64,000 nt of DNA from Sagittula marina (lineage in GTDB: Bacteria > Pseudomonadota > Alphaproteobacteria > Rhodobacterales > Rhodobacteraceae): positions 124,001-188,000 of the forward strand of contig NZ_JACIEJ010000009.1 of the NCBI RefSeq assembly GCF_014196795.1. The letters are read 5' to 3'. A program made the position numbers and the translations under genes. Positions 56,162 through 64,000 of this stretch are shown in pieces; position 1 is the first letter of the stretch; the number at the start of each line of letters is the position of its first letter. A model generated the notes under the pieces. That model saw nothing but the letters and a program-made list of their open reading frames with translations. It was not told the origin of the DNA and searched no databases.

Positions 56162-57340
56162 CTACTCGGCAGCCAAGAGCGTCGGGAAACGCGCCCTGAG
56201 AGAGTGCACCAAATCGGTGCGTTCCCAGCTAAAGCCGGTGTCGGTGGGGGTGCGTCCAAAGTGCCCGTAGGCGGCCGTGTCCCGGTAGATCGGTTGCCGC
56301 AACCCCAAATGTGAAGCAATACCCCTCGGCGTAAGGTGCATCAATTCACGCAGGGCTTTGGCGATCGCCGCTTCGGACACGAGGCCAGTGCCAAATGTCT
56401 CGCAATAAAGCGCCACGGGCGCCGCCACGCCAATGGCGTAGGCAAGCTGGATTTGACAGCGTTCGGCAAGCCCCGCTGCAACGACGTTTTTTGCCAGGTA
56501 GCGTGCTGCATAGGCGGCCGACCGATCCACTTTGGTCGGATCTTTGCCGGAGAACGCACCGCCTCCGTGCGGAGCCGCGCCGCCATATGTGTCCACGATA
56601 ATCTTGCGTCCCGTCAGGCCGGTGTCGCCATCCGGCCCCCCAACCACGAAACGTCCCGTGGGGTTGATCAGCACGCGCGCTTTTTCCAGATCCCAGTCTT
56701 CGGGCAGAGCGGCGACGATATAGCGTCGCACGATCTCTTCGACGGCCGACTGCGACACGCCCTCACCGTGCTGGGTAGAGACGACCACAGTATCAACGCC
56801 GACTGCCCGGCCATTTTCATATCGGCAGGTGACTTGGGACTTCGCATCAGGCCCGAGTTCGGGAAGCAGACCGGCCTTTCGATCGCGCGACAGGGTTTCA
56901 AGGATCTTGTGCGCGTAAAGGATCGGCGCCGGCATCAGCTCCGGGGTTTCCGAACAAGCGTAGCCAAACATGATGCCCTGATCGCCGGCCCCTTCCTCCT
57001 CACCTGTTTTAGCATCGACGCCCTGCGCAATGTCCGCCGATTGACTGTGGAGCCGGTTCACGATCTCCACAGTTTGCCAATGGAACCCCTCCTGTTCGTA
57101 GCCGATGTCCCGGATCACGCCACGCACAATGGCGTCCACTTCAGCCTCACTGAGTTCCGCCCCCTTGATCTCGCCTGCGATGGTGATGTGATTGGTCGTC
57201 GCCAGCGTTTCGCAGGCGACGCGGGCCTGAGGATTGAGCGCCAGGTAAGCGTCCAGAATGGCATCGGAGATCTGATCACAGATCTTGTCCGGGTGCCCTT
57301 CTGACACGGATTCTGACGTGAAGAGAAAGTGCTTGGTCAT
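56162..57340 (-). CDS. metK: S-adenosylmethionine synthetase
   Basis: A 392-residue Met[21 protein letters not shown] (substrate His), [13 protein letters not shown], the [20 protein letters not shown] loop and [11 protein letters not shown]-like late segment. It makes AdoMet from methionine and ATP. Beside a cluster with six AdoMet-dependent methylases it may serve B12 synthesis; whether it is the only metK cannot be judged here. The start overlaps the stop of the upstream frameshifted gene (ATGA). Confidence 0.94.
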   Translation of the reverse strand: MTKHFLFTSESVSEGHPDKICDQISDAILDAYLALNPQARVACETLATTNHITIAGEIKGAELSEAEVDAIVRGVIRDIGYEQEGFHWQTVEIVNRLHSQSADIAQGVDAKTGEEEGAGDQGIMFGYACSETPELMPAPILYAHKILETLSRDRKAGLLPELGPDAKSQVTCRYENGRAVGVDTVVVSTQHGEGVSQSAVEEIVRRYIVAALPEDWDLEKARVLINPTGRFVVGGPDGDTGLTGRKIIVDTYGGAAPHGGGAFSGKDPTKVDRSAAYAARYLAKNVVAAGLAERCQIQLAYAIGVAAPVALYCETFGTGLVSEAAIAKALRELMHLTPRGIASHLGLRQPIYRDTAAYGHFGRTPTDTGFSWERTDLVHSLRARFPTLLAAE

Positions 57341-57856
57341 GATTTCGATCCCGAGATACAAGTTAATACTTTGGCGGCGTTGGTGGGTTCACATAGGGGA
57401 AGATCCCCAGAATAAACCGACGTCCCATGCGGCGTGGCTGTCCTTGCTGGTATTGTGAGAAAGGTGCCTTTCGCCGGGCCGGTCACCTTGTTCGATCCGC
57501 GAAACATGGGCATCGTTTCCGGCAAGCCTTGGACGACGTCTTGACCGAGGAAGTTGTCCTCCGTGTGGCGCTTGAGGGCGCAAACATACGGCGTCAAACC
57601 GCGACGTGAAACTCAGGGCGGCTGCGATCTTGCCACGATGCCCCTCTGACCAGCCGGGGTCCCGCGTGAAGATGTCGTCATCTTTCTGCACTATCAAAGG
57701 TCCAATGGTTTCGGCCTTGGCAAACTCGACCTCGAAATGGTCAAACGCACACAGGTCTGGGTTGCCATCGTCGAAGAAGATTTTTGCACCACTTTGAAAG
57801 CCACTCTTGCCCAGATCGGGGCCGGAAAGCGCTTCCATTACCATGCAGAGCATCAT
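57337..57856 (-). pseudogene. frameshifted hypothetical gene coupled to metK
   Basis: The first frame, from ATG 57856, reads GKSGFQSGAKIFFDDGNPDL, then FEVEFAKAETIGPLIVQKDD and EGHRGKIAAALSFTSRFDA. It then becomes low-quality sequence. A second frame takes over near 57590 (VCALKRHTEDNFLGQDVVQG, ..., [11 protein letters not shown]) and stops at 57337, overlapping the metK ATG. One indel near 57590 would restore a protein of about 173 residues. I do not recognise the family. Confidence 0.5.
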
Positions 57857-59151
57857 CCCCGAAAAGCCTCAGCGTATGTGCCGGCGGTTAAGAAGGAATG
57901 AAAAATTTACTTTCGGATCCAGTTTTCCAAGGCAATTCGACACAAAAATAGAGCGCCAACGTCATGAGGCCCCGGTCCTTCTAAGAGGCAGACAGGATAT
58001 ACCCGGGTCAGGGTTTTGGGCGCCGATACAAGCTTTCGAAAACACGCGGATTAGTGTTCTCAACCACCATCAGCGTCCTGCGCAAGATGTCCCAGCCTTT
58101 GTCTACCATGCCCGCGAGGCGTTCGCGACGATCACACTCGTAGGGTTTGACCGTGACAGGGCCGCCGGCCACAAGCCTTTGCAAAAGCGGAGAGATCTGC
58201 ATCTTGTTATGAGTTTGCTCATGTCGACGATGATTTTTTGCCAACTGTTCGTTTGCTGGTGACCCCGGCGATTCTGTCGTGCAATCCAGCTGTTATGACG
58301 AGAACACTGAAACCGGGTTCGGTCAGACGGTGATCGCCTCTTATTGAATGGTGACCAGCGGTATAGTTCAGTCGGCTGTTTTCAGTTTCATGGCGAGTAG
58401 TATGCCGCCGATAACCGGATCAGTTTTGAACCCTTATTGAGTGATCGGCCCGAAGAAGTGAGAAACTAGGCGGTGCATGCATTGCGAGCTGTCCCATCGA
58501 CGAGTGCTTCGTTCCCTATGCTGGTATCGTCAGGGTCAGCTTGATGGGTTCGCCGTGGCCTCTCAATCCAAACCGACCACCCCAAGGCACTTGCATGCAG
58601 GCGGATGAGAGCCAAGGCAGCCTGGGCTGGAGGGTTTGGCGGCGAAATCTCCCCGCCCTTCCGGCTGGTAATCGTCTTTCAACTCAGCTGTCAGACGCCC
58701 CTGATTTTGCACCCGGACATGGAATCAGCCGTGGTGCGTAACGCGCCTTCGACATGCTCGCACAGCCGCTGACACGCCAGTCGGTCTGGAACCCGCCGCG
58801 ATGCCATTCAGCGCGACTGGGTGTTAATCGAAGCGGTCGTGCGTGGACTGCAACCGCTGCTCCGCCCGCCGCAAAAATGATTGCATCGGGCAGGGCGCTT
58901 CTCCGCTTCGGCGAGATCAAGGCGTTTCGGGCCTTTGTTCGACCGTCTGCGCGGCCTTTGAGCGCAACGGCCGCAGCGAGTCCAATCTCCGCGCCATTTT
59001 GAGTAGGCAGAGCAGCGGAATATGACTTGTCAAAGCCGAACAACGAGGTCTTTGAGCAAACCAATGCCGCGAAGTTGAACAGCGCGTTGACGATGCGACT
59101 TCGAAATCGGGGCGCATGTCAAAGCTGCGCGCGGATCTGGGGCCGAGGGCT
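57857..59151. other. 1.3-kb stretch without a clear gene
   Basis: Minus-strand 58244-58008 (ending VVENTNPRVFESLYRRPKP) is the most protein-like frame but has no known signature or good start. Minus 59064-58684 and several plus frames look like degraded DNA. No RNA gene or IS end was recognised. Confidence 0.35.
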
Positions 59152-60396
59152 TCAGCCCCACCTTTCCAACGCAGCGCGCAACTCGGGGCTGTGCGCGCCC
59201 TTGTCAGCCAGCGTCTCGCTCTCGGCCGCCGCTTGCCAGGCTTGGCGGATGGCGCGCACCCCGGCGGCAGCTCCCATGGGGTGCCCGTGGATGCCGCCAC
59301 CGCCGAGATACATCAGGTCCAGTGTTTGGCCCGTGCGCTGGTAGGTTTCCACCGCCTGACCGCCCCATTGACCGGAGCACACCACAGGCAGCGGGCGGTC
59401 GGCCTCGGAGAAGATGGGCGTCATCACGTCATGAAAGCTGCGCACGAAACTCTCGTCGGGTTCCCAGTACTTTGCGGCGATGCCGTTGATCTGAAACTGG
59501 TCCACACCCATCAGCCGCCAGAGCTTCTGATAGGCGCGGAATTCCATCCCCAGCGCCGGATGGCGCGTCAGGATATCCCACCCGTTGCGATGCGCGTGCA
59601 AACACAGGCGAGACCGTTTGCGCAGAAAGCTCATCCCGCCGGGTCCGATGGAATTGATGTTTATAACGGCGGCCTGTCCGCCCCGATCAGCCACATAGTC
59701 ATGCGCCTGCATCATCTGGTCGGGATCGGCGGAAGAGATGCCGAAGGCATACATCACCCGCTTGCCGGTTTTGTGTGCGTGGGCTTCGATGACCGGCATG
59801 ATGGCATCCACCCGCGCCTTCAGCGGGGCGTAGCCGGGGTTCATCATCTTTTCGTCGTCCTTGATGAAATCGACCCCGGCCTCGCATAGTTCGGCCACGA
59901 CTTGCGCGGTGTCCTCTGGCGTCAGTCCCAGCGACGGCTTGATGATAGAGGCAATCATTGGCCCCTCGGTTACGCCCATCAGGCGACGCGATCCGGCGAT
60001 GCCGAACTGCGGGCCAGGGTGGCAGGCCCAGGCCTGGGGCAGGTCGAAGTCCATCACCCGCACGCCTGTCAGCCCGCGTGCCGCGTAAACACCGCCGACG
60101 GTGACCGTCATCAATGCGGCGATGTCGGTGCCGATCGCCTCCAGCGGGTAGGCGATCACCGCGTCGCCGCGATTGAACGGTCCGGGCGCGTCGCTTGGGA
60201 AGCCGGGTGTCTGCGCCGGGGGCAGGGGAGTGACGCTTTCGACCCGCGCGGCGCAGCGCCGGCGCACGGCATCGGTTTCGCCCGGCAGTTCGGTGAAGGT
60301 GCCTGTGGATTGATCCGACGCGATCTTGGCGGCCATGGCCTCCACGCTGTCGGGGCATTCGATGCGATAGGTCACGCGGATGAATTCGTCGGTCAT
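59152..60396 (-). CDS. RuBisCO-like protein (type IV large-chain family)
   Basis: A 414-residue RuBisCO superfamily protein. The metal-binding motif is intact: GVDFIKDDE (carbamylated Lys, Asp, Glu) near residue 195, preceded by IASIIKPSLGLTP with the first active-site Lys. The loop-6 region reads VCSGQWGGQ, without the Lys of true RuBisCO, so it should not fix CO2. Relatives act as enolases, isomerases or decarboxylases, including OiaX in apiose/isoapionate catabolism. It is divergent from a sugar importer. AGGAGG lies eight bases before ATG 60396. Confidence 0.9.
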   Translation of the reverse strand: MTDEFIRVTYRIECPDSVEAMAAKIASDQSTGTFTELPGETDAVRRRCAARVESVTPLPPAQTPGFPSDAPGPFNRGDAVIAYPLEAIGTDIAALMTVTVGGVYAARGLTGVRVMDFDLPQAWACHPGPQFGIAGSRRLMGVTEGPMIASIIKPSLGLTPEDTAQVVAELCEAGVDFIKDDEKMMNPGYAPLKARVDAIMPVIEAHAHKTGKRVMYAFGISSADPDQMMQAHDYVADRGGQAAVININSIGPGGMSFLRKRSRLCLHAHRNGWDILTRHPALGMEFRAYQKLWRLMGVDQFQINGIAAKYWEPDESFVRSFHDVMTPIFSEADRPLPVVCSGQWGGQAVETYQRTGQTLDLMYLGGGGIHGHPMGAAAGVRAIRQAWQAAAESETLADKGAHSPELRAALERWG

Positions 60397-60436
60397 GGCT
60401 GGCTCCTCCTTGGATCGAACAGTAATACTCATCATA

Positions 60437-60467
60437 CCTGTTGACAACGCGATAATCATCTAACAGG
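60437..60467. promoter_or_regulatory. inverted repeat in the divergent RLP/sugar-ABC promoter
   Basis: CCTGTT (60437-60442) and AACAGG (60462-60467) are reverse complements separated by 19 bases. A TTGACA overlaps the first arm at 60441-60446. They lie between starts 60396 and 60528 and may bind a sugar-responsive regulator not encoded in this window. Confidence 0.4.
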
Positions 60468-60509
60468 CTGAAGGCGATCAGGGAGGAAGGTCCGTGCCGG
60501 GCCGTCTGA

Positions 60510-61487
<978 letters not shown>

Positions 61488-61558
61488 TCCGCCCGCGGAT
61501 CACGACCGGCGGCGCGAGAGGTCTTGCGCCGCCCCGACCCTGACTTACGGATACCCTC

Positions 61559-62197
61559 ATGCGCCCCATTTCCATGGTGGCCACGGTTTGCCTGTCGCTG
61601 ACGGCGACAGCTTGTCAGATCGTGCCCGACCCCGATCCCGCTGACACGGCCAATGTGCCCCAGACCGACGAGGCACGCATGGCCGCCTATGTCGCCGAGG
61701 CCTGGGAGAGCCAGGTGCAGCCCGTCATCGCCGAGAACGCGGTGGATTACGACACCCTGCGCAACCGACTGGCAGAGGGGATCGACGCCGCCGGTGCCGC
61801 TTACGGCCTGCGCCCCGATGGTGAAGCCAACCCGTGGAATTTTGCAGTGACCGGAAGTGGCACGGTGACGGAAGCCCGGCTGGACAGTCGCGCCGCCAAG
61901 ATGCAGGTGGACATGGACGGCGACGGCGCGGCGGATGTGACCTTGCAACTTGGCCCCGTGATCCGGGGCACCGCGTTGCGCGATGCCATGCCCTTTATCG
62001 TGTTCACCGATTTCCGGGACCAGATCGAGTTTGCCAAGCTCGCCCGCGCGATGAACGATCAGGCGGCAAGCGGACTGACCAAGCCCGAGGGCGACGTGGT
62101 GGGCGAGACCGTCAGCTTTACCGGCGTCTTTACTCTTCGCAGCGCCACCGACACGCCGGAAATCGTGCCGACCGCGTTGACGATGGGCACGCCATGA
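61559..62197 (+). CDS. DUF2291 family lipoprotein
   Basis: A 212-residue lipoprotein: signal peptide with lipobox LTATACQ (Cys about residue 19), then a soluble domain with NPWNFAVTGSGTV and PVIRGTALRDAMPFIVFTDF, typical of DUF2291. The family is found beside RbsABC-type importers of pentoses and polyols. Its role is unknown; it may tether or help the transporter in the periplasm. It overlaps the ATPase gene by four bases. Confidence 0.85.
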   Translation: MRPISMVATVCLSLTATACQIVPDPDPADTANVPQTDEARMAAYVAEAWESQVQPVIAENAVDYDTLRNRLAEGIDAAGAAYGLRPDGEANPWNFAVTGSGTVTEARLDSRAAKMQVDMDGDGAADVTLQLGPVIRGTALRDAMPFIVFTDFRDQIEFAKLARAMNDQAASGLTKPEGDVVGETVSFTGVFTLRSATDTPEIVPTALTMGTP

Positions 62198-63753
62198 CCG
62201 CGCATTCGGACCTGACGGCAGAGACGACGCATCCCGTGGGCCTGTCCATCCGGGGTGGGACGAAGGTGTACCCCGGCACCGTTGCGCTGAAGGATGTGGA
62301 TTTCGACCTGCGCATGGGCGCGGTGAACGTGCTGGTGGGCGAGAACGGCGCGGGCAAATCGACGATGATGAAGATCATCTCCGGGGTGGAGCAGCTGACC
62401 TCGGGAGAGGTGCGCATGGACGGCGAGGTGGTGCACCTGTCGTCGACCGACGATGCAGAGCGCCACGGGATCGGCATCGTCTTCCAGGAGTTGAACCTGT
62501 TTCCGAACCTGTCGGTGGCGGACAACATCTTTATGGCGCATGAAAAGACCCGCGGGCGCATCGACATAGACAGCGCGGCGCAACACGCCGAAACCCGTGC
62601 GCTGATGCAGCGGTTGGAACATGACATCGCCCCGGACACGCTGGTAGGTGACCTGAAGGTCGGGCAGCAACAGATCGTCGAGATTGCCAAGAGCCTTGCG
62701 CGCAACGCTCGTATCCTGATCCTCGATGAGCCGACCTCGGCCCTGTCGAGCACGGAGGTGGAAATCCTGTTCCGCGTGATTGACGAGTTGAAGGCCGAGG
62801 GCGTCGGGATCGTTTACATCTCGCACCGGCTGGAGGAGCTGATCCGCGTGGGTGACTACATCACGGTCCTGCGCGATGGCGTCATCACCGGCGCGCAGTC
62901 GATGGAAGGGGTCGATATTCCCTGGATCGTGCGGAACATGATCGGCGACAGCTCCAAGGATTTTGCCAAGGAAATCGAACATCCCTTCGGCGCGGAGGCG
63001 CTGCGGGTCGAGAACATTCGCCTGCCCGACAGCTCTGGCGGTTTTGTGGTGGACGGTGTGTCGCTTTCACTGCGCGAGGGCGAGATCCTGGGGATCTACG
63101 GGTTGATGGGGGCCGGGCGCACCGAGCTTCTGGAATGCATCATGGGGCGGCATCAGCATGCCGCCGGAGAGGTCCATGTCTCGGGCAGGAAGATGCGCAA
63201 ACCCAGCGTGTCAGATCGCATTTCGCACGGGCTGGCGCTGATCCCCGAGGACCGCAAGCACGACGGTCTGGTACAGATCCTGTCGATCCGCGAGAACATG
63301 ACGCTGTCCTCGTTGGGCGCGATCACGCGCGGCGGCATCGACATGGATCTCGGCGCGGAACGCACCCGCGTGGCGGATTTTGTCAAGCGCATGGTGATCA
63401 AGATCGCCTCGCCCGAACATCAGGTGTCGGCACTGTCGGGGGGCAACCAGCAGAAGGTCGTGATCTCCAAGGCGCTGATGACGGGGCCGCGCGTGCTGCT
63501 GATGGACGAGCCGTCGCGCGGCATCGACATTGGTGCCAAGGCCGAGGTGTTTCGCGTCATGCGTCAACTGGCGGCCGATGGTCTCGGCATCGTTTTCGTC
63601 ACCTCTGATCTGGAGGAGGTCATGAGCCTGTCGGACCGCATCATCGTGATGGCCGAAGGCCGCATCACCGGAGAATTCAGCCATGAGACCGCCACGGAAA
63701 CGGCGCTCGTTACGGCATCGGCGCCGCGCGGCGCAGAGGGGAAAGAGAAATGA
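62194..63753 (+). CDS. sugar ABC transporter ATP-binding protein (RbsA-like)
   Basis: A 519-residue double ATPase. The first half has Walker A GENGAGKSTMMKII, the DLKVGQQQIVEIAKSLA signature and ILILDEPTSALS. The second half has a degenerate P-loop (GLMGAGRTELLECIMG), ALSGGNQQKVVISKAL and LLMDEPSRGIDIGAK. This is the normal asymmetry of CUT2 importers. ATG 62194 overlaps the DUF2291 stop; the stop overlaps the permease ATG. Confidence 0.94.
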   Translation: MTAHSDLTAETTHPVGLSIRGGTKVYPGTVALKDVDFDLRMGAVNVLVGENGAGKSTMMKIISGVEQLTSGEVRMDGEVVHLSSTDDAERHGIGIVFQELNLFPNLSVADNIFMAHEKTRGRIDIDSAAQHAETRALMQRLEHDIAPDTLVGDLKVGQQQIVEIAKSLARNARILILDEPTSALSSTEVEILFRVIDELKAEGVGIVYISHRLEELIRVGDYITVLRDGVITGAQSMEGVDIPWIVRNMIGDSSKDFAKEIEHPFGAEALRVENIRLPDSSGGFVVDGVSLSLREGEILGIYGLMGAGRTELLECIMGRHQHAAGEVHVSGRKMRKPSVSDRISHGLALIPEDRKHDGLVQILSIRENMTLSSLGAITRGGIDMDLGAERTRVADFVKRMVIKIASPEHQVSALSGGNQQKVVISKALMTGPRVLLMDEPSRGIDIGAKAEVFRVMRQLAADGLGIVFVTSDLEEVMSLSDRIIVMAEGRITGEFSHETATETALVTASAPRGAEGKEK

Positions 63754-64000
63754 CCGACATGACTGCAAATTCCGCCATGGGCGGTACAAACTCGACGCTG
63801 TTGCTGGTGATGAAGGCGCGCACCTTCATCGCGCTGATCCTTGTTTTCATGTTCTTTTCGATTTTCGCGCCAAACTTTCTGTCGGCGGCGAACATGGTCA
63901 TCATGTCGAAACACGTGGCGCTGAACGCCTTCTTGGCCATCGGCATGACCTTTGTCATCGTTTCAGGCGGCATCGACCTCTCGGTCGGCTCCATCGTCGG
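63750..64000 (+). CDS. sugar ABC transporter permease (RbsC-like), cut by the window edge
   Basis: The first 83 residues of a CUT2 permease: MTDMTANSAMGG, a first membrane helix (TFIALILVFMFFSIFAPNF), NMVIMSKHVALNAFLAIGMT and the diagnostic VIVSGGIDLSVGSIVG at the very end. Its start overlaps the ATPase stop (ATGA). The rest lies beyond 64000. Confidence 0.9.
   Translation, partial: MTDMTANSAMGGTNSTLLLVMKARTFIALILVFMFFSIFAPNFLSAANMVIMSKHVALNAFLAIGMTFVIVSGGIDLSVGSIV

Noticed and set aside
57340-57420. Possible SAM-II type riboswitch before metK
   Set aside because: I could not match the conserved pseudoknot segments, and the upstream gene overlaps the metK start, leaving no leader.
59152-60396. 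True RuBisCO large subunit
   Set aside because: The loop-6 Lys region is replaced (VCSGQWGGQ) and there is no small subunit or phosphoribulokinase nearby, so it is a RuBisCO-like protein.

Overview
The window comes from an alphaproteobacterium, most likely a marine roseobacter-type Rhodobacterales. The grounds are high GC, the gene families seen (PotABCD-like polyamine uptake, class III formaldehyde dehydrogenase, aerobic cob pathway with CobN/CobG/BluB, imm11-like and IS21/IS5/IS110/IS1182 remnants) and tightly overlapping operons. No rRNA, tRNA, CRISPR array or intact insertion sequence was found. Genus-level placement is inference.

Layout. 0.2-8.9 kb: polyamine catabolism and uptake (aldehyde dehydrogenase and TetR on the minus strand; class III aminotransferase, ABC transporter and acetylpolyamine amidohydrolase on the plus strand). 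8.9-10.5 kb: an IS21 remnant and gene scraps. 10.5-16.8 kb: small regulator/target modules (MarR/membrane protein; TetR/aldo-keto reductase/GST) with very clear palindromic operators, then an SLC13-type permease. 16.8-18.5 kb: decayed DNA with an IS1182-type remnant. 18.5-23.5 kb: AraC-type regulator, acyl-CoA dehydrogenase, enoyl-CoA hydratase, GST. 23.9-27.4 kb: BtuCFD-type importer plus DUF1636 protein behind a cobalamin riboswitch. 27.5-34.9 kb: a zinc block (class III ADH with an altered structural-zinc loop, GlxA-type regulator, NicO/DUF1007/ZnuA, Zur, ZnuCB). 34.9-39.0 kb: a graveyard of IS5, IS110 and IS1182 pieces and dead zinc-related genes, enclosing one intact low-GC orphan gene that looks like a proteasome/HslV-type Ntn hydrolase. 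39.0-55.0 kb: the aerobic cobalamin cluster (cobF, cbiM-like, cobA, cobB, cobM, cobE, cobL, cobK, cobJ, cobI, cobH, cobG, cobN, cobW, a second DUF1636, bluB) with two more cobalamin riboswitches. 55-59 kb: a MarR pseudogene, metK and a frameshifted gene coupled to it. 59.1-64 kb: a RuBisCO-like protein divergent from a sugar ABC importer with a DUF2291 lipoprotein; the permease is cut by the window edge.

How the genes work together. Three cobalamin riboswitches control import (btu), cobalt uptake plus cobF, and the cobW-cobN-cobG-cobH-cobI-cobJ operon. metK nearby makes the S-adenosylmethionine these methyltransferases use. Zur very likely represses the divergent znuA/zur-znuCB unit, and a related site lies in front of the unusual ADH. 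The strongest candidate for something undescribed is the stand-alone Ntn-hydrolase-like gene at 37139-38077. Next come the zinc-loop ADH, the cobL/cobK start codons that overlap head to head, and a pair of about 38-bp repeats whose stems differ by compensating changes.
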